In this document: positions 34,135 to 43,546 of the stretch, piece after piece | Numbering within the stretch: the first letter of the stretch is position 1 | Layout: each line of letters starts with the position of its first letter | Source: Actinomadura oligospora ATCC 43269 | Lineage (GTDB): Bacteria; Actinomycetota; Actinomycetes; Streptosporangiales; Streptosporangiaceae | Length of the DNA: 64,000 nt | Assembly (NCBI RefSeq): GCF_000518265.1 | Contig: NZ_JADG01000004.1 | Span: 434,001-498,000, forward strand | Direction: 5' to 3' | The notes under the pieces: generated by a model | Told to the model about the DNA's origin: nothing | The model's database searches: none | Seen by the model: only the letters and a program-made list of their open reading frames with translations | Made by a program: the position numbers and the translations under genes

Positions 34135-34722
34135 GTGTTCCGACGTCGTACGCAGGATGCCCCTGAGGCTCCTCCCGAAGTAGTGGCCAAGCCGGGGGGC
34201 AAGGGCCGTCCCACGCCCAAGCGCAAGGAGGCCGAGAAGCGGCGGCGCCAGCCGATCACCGCGCCCGCCAACCGCAAGGAGGCGTACAAGCGACTCCGCG
34301 ACAAGCAGTCGACCGACCGCGCCAAGGCCCGCGAGGGCATGGCCAAGGGCGACGAGAAGTACCTCCTCAAGCGCGACAAGGGCGCCGTCCGCCGGATGGC
34401 CCGCAACTACGTCGACTCGCGCCGCACGGTCGGCTCGTACCTGATGTACCTGCTGCTGGCGCTGGTCGTGCTGAACTTCCTGCCGATCCCGGCCGTCCGG
34501 CTGGCGATGCTGTTCGCGCCGCCGGTGCTGCTGCTCGTGGTGTTCGTCGAGGGCCTCCTCCTCGCGCGCGGCGTGAACAAGCTGGCCGCCGAGCGCCACC
34601 CGGACGACGACCGCAAGGGCCTCGGCCTGTACGCGGCGATGCGCGCCATGCAGATCCGGCGGCTCCGCGTCCCCGCGCCCCAGGTCCAGATCGGCGACAC
34701 CAGCTGGAAGGACAAGGCCTGA
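34135..34722 (+). CDS. DUF3043 membrane protein
   Basis: A 195-residue actinobacterial protein. A highly basic N-terminal half (KPGGKGRPTPKRKEAEKRRRQ) is followed by two close membrane segments (about 93-112 and 114-134) and a cytoplasmic tail ending in GDTSWKDKA. I chose the GTG at 34135, giving the usual MFRRR start. The function is unknown. Divergent from pspA and upstream of an aldo/keto reductase. Confidence 0.85.
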   Translation: MFRRRTQDAPEAPPEVVAKPGGKGRPTPKRKEAEKRRRQPITAPANRKEAYKRLRDKQSTDRAKAREGMAKGDEKYLLKRDKGAVRRMARNYVDSRRTVGSYLMYLLLALVVLNFLPIPAVRLAMLFAPPVLLLVVFVEGLLLARGVNKLAAERHPDDDRKGLGLYAAMRAMQIRRLRVPAPQVQIGDTSWKDKA

Positions 34723-34791
34723 CCGGGCCGGGCCCTTCGCGGGCGAACTGCGGAGTGCCCGGAGACCGGGCGCGTCGTAGGGTTCCAGATC

Positions 34792-35793
34792 ATGGAGTTC
34801 CGACGCCTCGGCCGCAGCGGCCTCAAGATCAGCGAAATCGCCTACGGTAACTGGCTCACCCACGGCTCCCAGGTCGAGGAGGACGCCGCGCGCGCCTGCG
34901 TGGCGGCGGCCCTCGACGAGGGCGTGACCACCTTCGACACCGCCGACGTGTACGCCGGGACGCGGGCCGAGGAGGTCCTCGGCCGGGCCCTGAAGGGCCA
35001 GCGCCGCGAGGGCCTGGAGATCTTCACCAAGGTCTACTGGCCGACGGGGCCCGGCCAGAACGACCGCGGCCTGTCGCGCAAGCACGTCTTCGAGTCGATC
35101 CACGCCTCCCTGAAGCGGCTCCAGACCGACTACGTGGACCTCTACCAGGCCCACCGGTTCGACTACGAGACCCCGCTCGAGGAGACCCTCCGGGCCTTCG
35201 ACGACCTCGTCCGGCAGGGCAAGGTGCTCTACGTCGGCGTGTCGGAGTGGCGCGCGGAGGAGATCGAGCGCGCCCTCAAGATCGCCGACGAGATGGGCTT
35301 CGACCGGATCGTGTCCAGCCAGCCGCAGTACAACATGCTGTGGCGGGTCATCGAGCCCGAGGTCGTCCCGCTGTGCGAACGCGAGGGCATCGGGCAGATC
35401 GTCTGGTCCCCGATCGCCCAGGGCGCCCTCACCGGCAAGTACCTCCCGGGCCAGGCCGCCCCCGCCGGCTCCCGCGCCACCGACGACAAGGGCGGCGCGC
35501 GCATGATCTCCGAGTTCGTGCGGGACGACGTCCTGCGCCGCATCCAGGAGCTGAAGCCCATCGCGGACGAACTCGGCCTCACCATGGCCCAGCTCGCCAT
35601 CGCCTGGACCCTCCAGAACCCCAACGTGTCCGCCGCGATCGTCGGCGCGTCCCGCCCCGAACAGGTCCGGGACAACGTGAAGGCCGCGGGCGTGAAACTG
35701 GACACCGACGTCCTCAAGCGCATCGACGAGGCCCTCGCCCCCGTCATCGAACGCGACCCCGCGAAGACGGTGAGCCCGAAGACGCGGCCGTAA
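34792..35793 (+). CDS. Aldo/keto reductase (Kv-beta/YghZ-like)
   Basis: A 333-residue TIM-barrel NADPH-dependent oxidoreductase. The catalytic tetrad is Asp49, Tyr54, Lys80 and His121. The NADP-binding end GASRPEQVRDNVKA is present. It belongs to the subgroup related to the voltage-gated potassium channel beta subunit. The physiological substrate is unknown. It is probably monocistronic, 69 bases after DUF3043, and is followed by a dense set of hairpins. Confidence 0.93.
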   Translation: MEFRRLGRSGLKISEIAYGNWLTHGSQVEEDAARACVAAALDEGVTTFDTADVYAGTRAEEVLGRALKGQRREGLEIFTKVYWPTGPGQNDRGLSRKHVFESIHASLKRLQTDYVDLYQAHRFDYETPLEETLRAFDDLVRQGKVLYVGVSEWRAEEIERALKIADEMGFDRIVSSQPQYNMLWRVIEPEVVPLCEREGIGQIVWSPIAQGALTGKYLPGQAAPAGSRATDDKGGARMISEFVRDDVLRRIQELKPIADELGLTMAQLAIAWTLQNPNVSAAIVGASRPEQVRDNVKAAGVKLDTDVLKRIDEALAPVIERDPAKTVSPKTRP

Positions 35794-35796
35794 CCC

Positions 35797-35959
35797 TGTG
35801 GGGGGGCGACCCCCCACACCCCCCGCGCCCTCGGGGAAGACCTCCTCGCTTCGCTGCGGGGCCATCCCTCCGGGGTGCTTTTGCGCGCCGCCTCCGCTAG
35901 CGCTCCGGCGGCGCGCAAAAGCATGGCAAACCCCCACACCTTCCGTAGGTGTGGGGGTT
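35797..35959. repeat. Three consecutive perfect inverted repeats in a convergent spacer
   Basis: First a 9-bp stem (35797-35805 with 35810-35818). Then a 17-bp perfect stem (35876-35892 with 35907-35923) whose loop contains the palindrome CGCTAGCG. Then a 13-bp perfect stem (35929-35941 with 35947-35959). They fill the spacer after the aldo/keto reductase gene and facing the small minus-strand gene. Together they may terminate both transcripts, or represent a REP/BIME-like element. The rest of the spacer (35960-36112) shows no gene. Confidence 0.85.
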
Positions 35960-36112
35960 CGGCACAACCTCCACGGGGCTGGAGCCCTCGCTCACGTTGG
36001 GCCCATTACTGGCCCCTGCTCAGAGGGCCCGCAGTACGCACCTTGACCTGCGGAGAGCGGGGCCCTCGGGCTTGCCGGAGTCCGTGGGCGTTCCAGGTGG
36101 GCCCTCAGGTGT

Positions 36113-36307
36113 TCAGGTGGGGTCTTCGAGGCTCATGGTGTAGATGGTGTCTTCGCCGTCGAGGAGGACGACCTTTTCGACGCCTTCGGTGCGGAGGTCG
36201 CGCCAGTGTTCGCCGAGCCAGGTCTCGGCGGCGGCCTGGGTGCTGAAGGTCTCCTCCGCGCCGATCCGGTTTCCGCCGGACTTCTCCAGCTGCCAGTTCC
36301 ACGCCAT
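36113..36307 (-). CDS. Small conserved actinobacterial protein (64 aa)
   Basis: A 64-residue soluble protein starting MAWNWQLEKSGGNR, with an acidic C-terminal half and two Trp-rich turns (WLGEHWRDL). The ATG at 36307 lies in the only stretch of this frame with codon use and composition like a real protein; an upstream open frame to 36964 lies antisense to cobU and is rejected. Similar small proteins are, from memory, common in Streptosporangiales and unassigned. Divergent from cobU with about 78 bases between. Confidence 0.7.
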   Translation of the reverse strand: MAWNWQLEKSGGNRIGAEETFSTQAAAETWLGEHWRDLRTEGVEKVVLLDGEDTIYTMSLEDPT

Positions 36308-36385
36308 CGTCACTGCCCTTTCGCCGCTTCGACCTGCCCGGTAGCGGTGAGCGTAACCGGTCGGGCCCATAAGGTCGTGGGCAGG

Positions 36386-37330
36386 ATGAAGATCGAACTG
36401 CCTGGAAGCGGGGGGCCGCAGGGCTGGCCCGCGCCTGATTGCCGTTGTGCCTCCTGCGCGCGGGCGCGCGCGGCCGGGGTGTCGCTGGAGCCCACGCGTG
36501 TGGTCATCAATGGCGTGCCCTTGGAGGACTGTCCGCGTTTCGCCGTGCCGGGGGGCTGGGATGTCCATGTTCCCTTCGGGGAGCGGGTGCTGGTGTCCGG
36601 TGGGCCCGGGCAGCGGCCGGAGGCCGCGCCTGGCGTGGTCTACTCCGCGGCGCTGCTCGACCTCGTGGGGTGTCCGGACCACCTGGGGTGGCTTCGGCGT
36701 GAGGGGGCGGTGTCGGACGACACGGACGTCCGGGCCATCTACGTGGATCACCGGGTCGGTTCGCCTGGTGAGCTCGAGCGGCGGCTGGCGTTCTGGACGT
36801 CCTCGTCCTCCGGGCCTCATCGGACGTTGCTGCTCGGCGGGTCGCGGTCGGGGAAGTCGGCTGAGGCCGAACTGCGGCTGATGGCGCATCCGGACGTGAC
36901 GTACGTGGCCACTGGGGTCGGTGACGCGTCCGATGCGGAGTGGACGGCCCGGATCGAGGCGCATCGGCGGCGGCGTCCGGACTGGTGGGAGACCTTGGAG
37001 ACGTCCGACCTCGCGGACGCGTTGGCGTCCGCGACGGGTGCGGTGCTGGTGGACGGCGTCGGGTCCTGGGTGGCGGCGGTCATGACGGAGACGGACGCCT
37101 GGGACGAGCCGTCCCGTGTCCAGGGACGGATCGAGGAGCTGGTCGCGGCGTGGCGCGGGACGTCCGCGCGGGTGGTCGCGGTCAGCGACGAGGTGGGGAT
37201 GTCCCTGGTGCCGACGACACCCGTGGGACGGGCGTTCCGTGATGTCCTCGGGAGTGTGAACCAGCGGCTGGCGGCGGAGTCCGAGGACGTCGCGCTGGTC
37301 GTCGCGGGCCGCGTCATGGAGCTTCCGTGA
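36386..37330 (+). CDS. cobU: Adenosylcobinamide kinase/guanylyltransferase with degenerate MBL-like N-terminus
   Basis: A 314-residue protein. The C-terminal half is the CobU kinase/guanylyltransferase of B12 nucleotide-loop assembly: P-loop GGSRSGKS at 151-158, then VTYVATG and HRRRRPDWWETLE. The first 140 residues start like a PhnP-type metallo-beta-lactamase fold (LPGSGGPQGWP, then DCRCASC with Cys19, 21 and 24) but lack the HxHxDH metal motif, so that part is probably not a working hydrolase. The ATG is at 36386. The stop overlaps the cobS start (GTGA). Confidence 0.88.
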   Translation: MKIELPGSGGPQGWPAPDCRCASCARARAAGVSLEPTRVVINGVPLEDCPRFAVPGGWDVHVPFGERVLVSGGPGQRPEAAPGVVYSAALLDLVGCPDHLGWLRREGAVSDDTDVRAIYVDHRVGSPGELERRLAFWTSSSSGPHRTLLLGGSRSGKSAEAELRLMAHPDVTYVATGVGDASDAEWTARIEAHRRRRPDWWETLETSDLADALASATGAVLVDGVGSWVAAVMTETDAWDEPSRVQGRIEELVAAWRGTSARVVAVSDEVGMSLVPTTPVGRAFRDVLGSVNQRLAAESEDVALVVAGRVMELP

Positions 37331-38088
37331 GCTGGGGCGCGGGGGCGCGGCTGGCCGTGACGCTGCTCAGCGTCGTCCCGCTGCGGGCCGAGCGGGTGGA
37401 CCGGGAGGCCGCACGGCGGGCGATGGTGCTCGCGCCCGCGGTGGGAGTGATCGTCGGCGGCGGCTCGGCGGTCGCGCTGGTCGTCGCGGACGGGCTCGGG
37501 TTCAGCGGGCTGCTCGGCGCGGCGCTGGCCGTGGCGGTGGGCGCGGCGCTGACCCGCGCTCTGCACCTGGACGGCCTGGCCGACCTCGCGGACGGTCTCG
37601 GCAGCCGCAAGCCCGCCGAGGGCGCGCTGGAGATCATGAAGAAGTCGGACATCGGGCCGTTCGGCGTGGCCACGCTGGTCCTGACGCTTTTCGTCCAGGT
37701 CGCGGCGCTGTCGTCGGCGCCCGTGCCGTGGGCGTCCGCGCTGGTCGCGGGGGTCGCCGGACGGCTCGCGCTGCCATGGGCGTGCCGGGCCCGGGTGCCG
37801 TCGGCGCGTCCGGGCGGGCTGGGCTCGCTCGTCGCGGGGTCGGTGTCGGTCAAGGCCGCCGTGGCGGTCACGGTCGTGGTCGTGGCGGCGTCCGCAGGGC
37901 TCGGTCTCGAGGCGGACGGGCCCGTCGGCGCGGCGCGGGCCGGGGCCGCGGTGCTGGTCGCGCTGGCGGTCGCGCTGGCGACACTGCGACACGCCGTCCG
38001 GAGGCTCGGCGGGGTCACCGGGGACGTCCTGGGCGCGCTCGTCGAGGTCGCGACGACGGCCGCCCTGGTGACGCAGGCCGTCCGATGA
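37327..38088 (+). CDS. cobS: Adenosylcobinamide-GDP ribazoletransferase (cobalamin synthase)
   Basis: A 253-residue membrane enzyme that joins adenosylcobinamide-GDP with alpha-ribazole, the last step of B12 assembly. The motif LHLDGLADLADGLGS at about 79-93 and GVTGDVLGA near the C-terminus are diagnostic. At least five hydrophobic segments. GTG start with a four-base overlap with cobU. A cobT gene, often in the same cluster, is absent from the window. The next gene, pepA, begins 53 bases later. Confidence 0.93.
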   Translation: MSWGAGARLAVTLLSVVPLRAERVDREAARRAMVLAPAVGVIVGGGSAVALVVADGLGFSGLLGAALAVAVGAALTRALHLDGLADLADGLGSRKPAEGALEIMKKSDIGPFGVATLVLTLFVQVAALSSAPVPWASALVAGVAGRLALPWACRARVPSARPGGLGSLVAGSVSVKAAVAVTVVVVAASAGLGLEADGPVGAARAGAAVLVALAVALATLRHAVRRLGGVTGDVLGALVEVATTAALVTQAVR

Positions 38089-38141
38089 GGGCAATGCTTG
38101 ATCCAAAAGGGCGAAACCGGTCACCTGGAGGATTAACATCG

Positions 38142-39617
38142 GTGGACGTGACGACCATCAGTCTTGACAGCGTAGTCCTGACCGCCCTCGACGCCGACGC
38201 GATCGTCGTCGGCGTCCATCCGGCCGAGGACGGCGTCCGTCCGGCCGGCGCCGACGACCTCGACACCGCCCTCTCCGGGCGGCTCGCCGACTCCCTTGCG
38301 GCGCTGGGCGCCACCGGCAAGGCCGGTGAGGTCGTCAAGCTGCCGACCCTGGGCGCCCTGCCCGCCGCCCTCATCGTGGCCGTCGGCCTCGGCGACTCCG
38401 CCGACGCCGAGGGCCTGCGCCGGGCCGCCGGCTCCGCGCTCCGCGCGCTGGCGGGCAAGAGCAAGGTCGCGGTGGCGCTGCCCGCGACGTCCGCCGACGA
38501 GGTCGAGGCCGTGGCGCTGGGCGCGCTGCTCGGCAACTACGGCTTCGCCAACTACCGCACGTCCGAGAAGCCCGGCCCGGTCGAGGAGATCGTGGTCGTC
38601 GGCTCCGGCGACGACGCGCCGGTGCGGCGCGCCGAGACCCTGGCCTCGGCGATCTTCCTGGTCCGCGACCTGGTGAACACCCCGCCGTCCGACCTGTCCC
38701 CCGAGGACTTCGCCGGCGTGGCCACCAAGGTCGCCGCCGAGGGCGGCCTCGGCATCGAGGTGCTGGACGAGAAGGCCCTGGTGGACGGCGGCTACGGCGG
38801 CATCGTGGGCGTCGGGCAGGGCTCGGCGAACCCGCCGCGCCTGGTCCGCCTCGCCTACACCCACCCGGAGGCGTCCAAGACCCTCGCGCTGGTCGGCAAG
38901 GGCATCACCTTCGACTCGGGCGGCCTCTCGCTGAAGCCCGCCGAGGGCATGGACTGGATGAAGTCCGACATGGGCGGCGCCGCCGCCGTGCTGGGCGCGC
39001 TCGCCGCGATCGCCGAGCTGAAGCCGGCCGTGAACGTCGTCGGCTACCTCGCGCTCGCCGAGAACATGCCGTCCGGCACCGCGCAGCGCCCGTCCGACGT
39101 GCTGACCGTCTACGGCGGCAAGACCGTCGAGGTGCTGAACACCGACGCCGAGGGCCGCCTGGTGATGGCCGACCCGATCGTCCGGTCCGGCGAGGACGAG
39201 CCCGACCTGCTGATCGACATCGCCACCCTGACCGGCGCCCAGCTCGTCGCGCTCGGCACCCGGACGACGGGAGTCATGGCCAACGACGACGACGTCCGTG
39301 AGAAGGTGGTGGCGGCGGCCGTCCGCACCGGCGAGCCCTCCTGGGGCATGCCGCTGCCGGAGGAGCTCCGCAAGGGCCTCGACTCCGCGGTCGCCGACAT
39401 CGCCAACATCAGCGGCGAGCGCTGGGGCGGCATGCTCGTCGCGGGCGTCTTCCTGAAGGAGTTCGTGCCGGACGGCGTCCGCTGGGCGCACCTCGACATC
39501 GCCGGCCCGTCCTACAACAAGGGCGAGCCCCACGGCTACACGCCGAAGGCGGGCACCGGCGCGGCCGTGCGCACGCTGGTCGCGGTCGCCGAGGACATGG
39601 CCGCCGGCGAGCTCTGA
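38142..39617 (+). CDS. pepA: Leucyl aminopeptidase (M17)
   Basis: A 491-residue cytosolic aminopeptidase with two metal ions. Motifs: GKGITFDSGGLSLKP (metal Lys/Asp), DMGGAAAVLGA and the M17 signature NTDAEGRL, giving all usual ligands. The GTG at 38142 was chosen because GGAGGA lies nine bases upstream; a second GTG six bases on would be too far from it. The neighbours lpd and sucB are in the usual actinobacterial order. Confidence 0.95.
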   Translation: MDVTTISLDSVVLTALDADAIVVGVHPAEDGVRPAGADDLDTALSGRLADSLAALGATGKAGEVVKLPTLGALPAALIVAVGLGDSADAEGLRRAAGSALRALAGKSKVAVALPATSADEVEAVALGALLGNYGFANYRTSEKPGPVEEIVVVGSGDDAPVRRAETLASAIFLVRDLVNTPPSDLSPEDFAGVATKVAAEGGLGIEVLDEKALVDGGYGGIVGVGQGSANPPRLVRLAYTHPEASKTLALVGKGITFDSGGLSLKPAEGMDWMKSDMGGAAAVLGALAAIAELKPAVNVVGYLALAENMPSGTAQRPSDVLTVYGGKTVEVLNTDAEGRLVMADPIVRSGEDEPDLLIDIATLTGAQLVALGTRTTGVMANDDDVREKVVAAAVRTGEPSWGMPLPEELRKGLDSAVADIANISGERWGGMLVAGVFLKEFVPDGVRWAHLDIAGPSYNKGEPHGYTPKAGTGAAVRTLVAVAEDMAAGEL

Positions 39618-39627
39618 CGTGTTTCAC

Positions 39628-39660
39628 CGCCGGGCGGACCCCGACCGGGCCCGCCCGGCG
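39628..39660 (+). terminator. Hairpin between pepA and lpd
   Basis: A 10-bp perfect stem (39628-39637 with 39651-39660) just after the pepA stop; no T-run. Confidence 0.4.
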
Positions 39661-39764
39661 CACAAGGGAATAGGTTTTCCCTGGCGGCGGGGCGTCACCC
39701 CGTGCCGCCGCCGGGTGCGCGAGGCACACCAGCCGTAGGCGCGTAGGGCGGAAAGGGAGCGACA

Positions 39765-41156
39765 TTGGCTGACAGCGGCCCCTTCGACATCGTGGTCCTG
39801 GGAGGCGGGAGCGGCGGCTACGCGTGCGCGTTGCGCGCGTCCGAGCTCGGCATGAGCGTGGCGCTGGTCGAGCGCGACAGGCTCGGCGGCACCTGCCTGA
39901 ACCGCGGCTGCATCCCCACCAAGGCACTGCTGCACGCGGCGGAGATCGCCGACCAGACGCGCGAGGCCGCGACGTACGGCGTCAAGGCCGACTTCGTCGG
40001 CATCGACATCGACGGCGTCCACGCCTACAAGGACAAGGTCGTCTCCGGGACGGTCAAGGGCCTCACCGGGCTCATCAAGGCGCGCGGGATCGAGGTCGTC
40101 GAGGGCGAGGGGCGGCTCGCGTCCCCGACGTCGGTCGAGGTCCGCGCCGCCGACGGCTCCACCCGGACGCTGGAGGGACGGCACGTCCTGCTGGCCACCG
40201 GCTCCGCCCCGCGCACGCTGCCGGGCCTCGAGGTGGACGGCGAGAAGGTCATCTTCAGCGACCAGGCCCTGACGCTCGGACGCGTCCCGTCGTCGGTGGT
40301 GATCCTCGGCGGCGGTGTGATCGGCGTCGAGTTCGCCAGCGTCTGGCGCTCCTTCGGGGCCGAGGTCACCATCGTGGAGGCTCTCCCCCACCTGCTGCCG
40401 CTGGAGGAGGAGAGCAGCTCCAAGCGCCTGGAGCGCGCCTTCCGCAAGCGTGGCATCAAGTACGAGCTGGGCGTCCGTTTCCAGGGGGTCAAGGGCACCG
40501 AGGCGGGCGTTTCGGTCACCCTGGAGAACGGTAGGACCCTGGACGCCGAGCTGCTGCTCGTCGCGGTCGGCCGCGCGCCGGTCTCGTCCGGGCTCGGGTT
40601 CGAGGAGGCCGGGGTCGAGCTGGAGCGCGGCTTCGTCAAGGTGGACGGGCTGTGCCGCACGTCGGTGCCGTCCGTCTCGGCTGTCGGCGACCTGGTCGAC
40701 ACCCCGCAGCTGGCGCACGTCGGCTTCGCCGAGGGCATCCTCGTCGCCGAGCGGCTGGGCGGGCTCGACCCGGCCCCGATCGACTACGACGGCGTGCCCC
40801 GCATCACCTACTCCGACCCCGAGGTGGCCTCCGTGGGCATCACCTCGAAGGTCGCCGCCGAACGCGGGTACGAGATCGACGAGGCGGTCTACGACCTGGC
40901 GGGCAACCCCAAGAGCAAGATCCTCGGAACGCAGGGCGAGGTGCGGGTGATCGCCGAGCGCGGCGGTCGCGTGCTCGGCCTGTCCATGGTCGGCGCGCGG
41001 GTCGGCGAGCTGATCACCGAGGGGCAGCTGATCTACAACTGGGAGGCCCTGCCGAGCGAGGTCGCCCAGCTCATCCATCCGCATCCGACCCAGTCCGAGG
41101 CGGTCGGCGAGGCGCACATGATGCTCGCCGGCAAGCCACTGCACGTGCACGGCTGA
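39765..41156 (+). CDS. lpdA: Dihydrolipoyl dehydrogenase (E3)
   Basis: The 463-residue FAD flavoprotein that reoxidises dihydrolipoyl groups of 2-oxoacid dehydrogenase complexes. FAD motif GGGSGGYA at 13-20, redox disulfide Cys44/Cys49 in [14 protein letters not shown] motif [12 protein letters not shown] and the C-terminal HPHPTQSE with the active His. The start is TTG at 39765, with AAGGGAG upstream. Directly followed by sucB, its partner enzyme. Confidence 0.96.
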   Translation: MADSGPFDIVVLGGGSGGYACALRASELGMSVALVERDRLGGTCLNRGCIPTKALLHAAEIADQTREAATYGVKADFVGIDIDGVHAYKDKVVSGTVKGLTGLIKARGIEVVEGEGRLASPTSVEVRAADGSTRTLEGRHVLLATGSAPRTLPGLEVDGEKVIFSDQALTLGRVPSSVVILGGGVIGVEFASVWRSFGAEVTIVEALPHLLPLEEESSSKRLERAFRKRGIKYELGVRFQGVKGTEAGVSVTLENGRTLDAELLLVAVGRAPVSSGLGFEEAGVELERGFVKVDGLCRTSVPSVSAVGDLVDTPQLAHVGFAEGILVAERLGGLDPAPIDYDGVPRITYSDPEVASVGITSKVAAERGYEIDEAVYDLAGNPKSKILGTQGEVRVIAERGGRVLGLSMVGARVGELITEGQLIYNWEALPSEVAQLIHPHPTQSEAVGEAHMMLAGKPLHVHG

Positions 41157-41202
41157 ACTGCCGCGCCGGGAATATGAGATCTCGAAGGAGTATCTGAGAG
41201 CC

Positions 41203-42654
41203 ATGCCGGTCTCCGTCACCATGCCCCAGCTCGGCGAGAGCGTCACCGAGGGCACCGTCACCCGCTGGCTGAAGAAGGAGGGCGAGCGCGTCGAGACCGA
41301 CGAGCCGCTTCTCGAAGTCTCGACCGACAAGGTCGACACCGAGATCCCCTCTCCCGCGTCCGGCATCCTGACCAGCATCACCGTCGCCGAGGACGAGACC
41401 GTCGAGGTCGGCGCCGAGCTCGCGGTCATCGGCGACGAGGGCGACGCCCCCGCCGCCGCGCCCGCGGCCGCGCCCGTCGCCGACACGGCCCCGGCCCCGG
41501 CGCCCGAGCCCAAGCCCGAGCCGGCTCCGGCCCCCGCGCCGCAGGCTCAGGCCCCGCAGGGCCCGCCGCCCGCCGCGTGGCCGCCGCCCGCGCCGCAGCA
41601 GCCCGCAGCCCCGGCGCCCGCGCCCGAGCCCGCCCCGGCCGCGCAGGCCCCCGCCGCCCCGCAGGCCGCTCCGGCCGCGGAGGGCGCGGGCACCGACGGC
41701 CCGTACGTCACGCCGCTGGTGCGCAAGCTCGCCACCGAGCACGGCGTCGACCTGGGCTCGGTCAAGGGCACCGGCGTCGGCGGCCGGATCCGCAAGCAGG
41801 ACGTCCTGGAGGCGGCCCGCACCGCCCGTGAGGCCGCCGCCGCCCCGGCTCCCGCCGCCGCGCCGTCGTCCACCCAGGCCCGTCCGGCGGCCCCGGCCCC
41901 GGTGTCGTTCGCGGCTCCGGCCGAGCAGCTCGCGCTGCGCGGCAAGACCGAGAAGATGTCCCGGATCCGGCAGACCATCGCCCGCCGCATGGTCGAGTCG
42001 CTCCAGGTCTCGGCGCAGCTCACCACCGTCGTCGAGGTGGACCTCACCAAGGTCGCGCGGCTGCGCGGGCTGGCGAAGGCCGACTTCGAGTCGCGCGAGG
42101 GCGTGAAGCTGACCTTCATGCCGTTCTTCGCGCTGGCCGCCATCGAGGCGCTCAAGCAGCACCCGAAGGTGAACGCGGTCATCAACGGCGACGAGGTCAC
42201 CTACCACGACGTGGAGAACCTCGGCTTCGCCGTGGACGTCCCGGAGCGCGGCCTGATGGTCCCGGTCATCCACAACGCGGGCCAGCTGAACCTGGGCGGC
42301 CTCGCGCAGCGGATCGCCGACCTGGCCGACCGCACCCGCACCAACCGGGTGAGCCCGGACGAGCTGTCCGGCGGCACGTTCACGCTGACCAACACCGGCA
42401 GCCGCGGCGCGCTGTTCGACACGCCGATCCTGAACCAGCCGCAGGTCGGCATGCTCGGCACCGGCGCGGTCGTGAAGCGCCCGGCTGTCATCGACGACCC
42501 GGAGCTGGGCGAGGTCATCGCCGTCCGGTCCATCGCCTACCTGGCGCTGACCTACGACCACCGGCTCATCGACGGCGCGGACGCGGCCCGCTTCCTGGGC
42601 ACCATGAAGCACCGTCTGGAGGAGGGCAACTTCGAGGCCGAGCTCGGCCTCTGA
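41203..42654 (+). CDS. sucB: 2-Oxoacid dehydrogenase E2 (dihydrolipoamide succinyltransferase type)
   Basis: A 483-residue E2 core subunit with one lipoyl domain (1-76; lipoyl-Lys43 in VSTDKVDTE), a long Ala/Pro-rich swinging linker, an E3-binding domain at about 168-204, a second Ala/Pro linker and the catalytic domain from about 245 with the active DHRLIDG near the end. The lipoyl group is supplied by LipB/LipA encoded 4-5 kb further on. Mycobacterial DlaT in the same place serves the pyruvate complex, so the true substrate could be acetyl as well as succinyl. Confidence 0.93.
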   Translation: MPVSVTMPQLGESVTEGTVTRWLKKEGERVETDEPLLEVSTDKVDTEIPSPASGILTSITVAEDETVEVGAELAVIGDEGDAPAAAPAAAPVADTAPAPAPEPKPEPAPAPAPQAQAPQGPPPAAWPPPAPQQPAAPAPAPEPAPAAQAPAAPQAAPAAEGAGTDGPYVTPLVRKLATEHGVDLGSVKGTGVGGRIRKQDVLEAARTAREAAAAPAPAAAPSSTQARPAAPAPVSFAAPAEQLALRGKTEKMSRIRQTIARRMVESLQVSAQLTTVVEVDLTKVARLRGLAKADFESREGVKLTFMPFFALAAIEALKQHPKVNAVINGDEVTYHDVENLGFAVDVPERGLMVPVIHNAGQLNLGGLAQRIADLADRTRTNRVSPDELSGGTFTLTNTGSRGALFDTPILNQPQVGMLGTGAVVKRPAVIDDPELGEVIAVRSIAYLALTYDHRLIDGADAARFLGTMKHRLEEGNFEAELGL

Positions 42655-42683
42655 CGCGCTCTTCCCCGCCTTCCGGCAGGCTC

Positions 42684-42719
42684 GAAGCCCGCCGTCCCGG
42701 TTCCGGGACGGCGGGCTTC
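42684..42719 (+). terminator. Strong terminator after sucB
   Basis: A perfect 17-bp stem (42684-42700 with 42703-42719) followed by a short GCCGTTT. Confidence 0.8.
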
Positions 42720-42750
42720 GCCGTTTCCGAACCTCGGGCCGCTACATAGG

Positions 42751-42789
42751 TTGCGTTCCTAACTAGGTGGCCTTATCGTCTAGGTGGCC
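42751..42789 (+). promoter_or_regulatory. Promoter with overlapping direct repeats, likely PadR operator
   Basis: TTGCGT (42751-42756) and TATCGT (42774-42779) are 17 bases apart. The 10-mer CTAGGTGGCC occurs at 42763-42772 and 42780-42789, 17 bases apart, flanking the -10. The first gene starts at 42813. The PadR-type regulator in the operon is the obvious candidate to bind here. Confidence 0.6.
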
Positions 42790-42812
42790 ACGACGACCTC
42801 CAGGGAGCGAGC

Positions 42813-43211
42813 ATGAACGGACCGTCCGCCGGGAACCGGCCCCCGAGCGTGGGGAGCGCGGCCGTGCTGCCGCTGCTGGGCATGTGGATCGTCCTCGGCG
42901 CCACGCTGTTCCACGGGCCGGTCGCGGCCGTGATCACGGGCGGCGGGACGGTGGCGGCGGCGGTCGTGCTCCACCGGACGGTCCGGCGGGCGGACGAGTC
43001 GCTGCGGCGGACCGTCCGGCGCGCCGCGTTCCGCGCGTGCGCCGCGGGTCTGGCGGTGTTCGCGGTCGCCGGGGCCGTCTACGCGGCGGGCGCGGCGACC
43101 GGCGGGGGCGACGCCTCGGCGACCGCCTCCGGGGTGTTCGCCGGGCTCGGCGCGGTCGTGCTCGTCATCGCCGCCACGCTCGTCGCGGCGACACGGGCCG
43201 GACGCCGCTGA
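42813..43211 (+). CDS. Small membrane protein of the PadR operon
   Basis: A 132-residue protein with hydrophobic segments at about 17-33, 38-53, 74-92 and 107-125, so probably four membrane passes. I do not recognise a family. The ATG has AGGGAG upstream. Its stop overlaps the padR start (TGATG). It belongs to a three-gene PadR-controlled unit. Confidence 0.75.
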   Translation: MNGPSAGNRPPSVGSAAVLPLLGMWIVLGATLFHGPVAAVITGGGTVAAAVVLHRTVRRADESLRRTVRRAAFRACAAGLAVFAVAGAVYAAGAATGGGDASATASGVFAGLGAVVLVIAATLVAATRAGRR

Positions 43212-43546
43212 TGGCCGCCGACCGGCGCGCGAACTGGCTGAAGGGCGTTCTCGACCTGGCCGTCCTGGCCTGCCTGCGGCACGGCGAGAGCTACGGCTAC
43301 GAGCTCGCCAGGGCCCTGGACGCGGCGGGCCTGGGCCAGATCAAGGGCGGCACCCTGTACCCGGTCCTGAACCGGCTGGAGGAGGCCGGTCTCGTCGAGG
43401 CCGAGTACCGGGTCGCCGAACGGGGCCCCGGACGCCGCTACTACCGCCTGACGGACGCGGGACGGGCGGCCCTCACCGAGCAGGGCGCGTCCTGGCTGGG
43501 CTTCCACGAGGCCGTCCGGACGCTGCTCACGGGAGGCGGGGCGTGA
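43211..43546 (+). CDS. PadR-family transcriptional regulator
   Basis: A 111-residue winged-helix regulator: LAVLACLRHGESYGYELARAL (helix-turn-helix) followed by GTLYPVLNRLEEAGLVEAEY (recognition helix and wing), the PadR hallmark. Short PadR proteins of this kind dimerise through a C-terminal helix and repress their own operon. The start ATG overlaps the preceding stop, and the end overlaps the next gene (GTGA). The direct-repeat promoter upstream is a likely target. Confidence 0.92.
   Translation: MAADRRANWLKGVLDLAVLACLRHGESYGYELARALDAAGLGQIKGGTLYPVLNRLEEAGLVEAEYRVAERGPGRRYYRLTDAGRAALTEQGASWLGFHEAVRTLLTGGGA

Noticed and set aside
36308-36385. Cobalamin riboswitch before cobU
   Set aside because: The spacer is only 78 bases and lacks the B12-box; too short for the aptamer.
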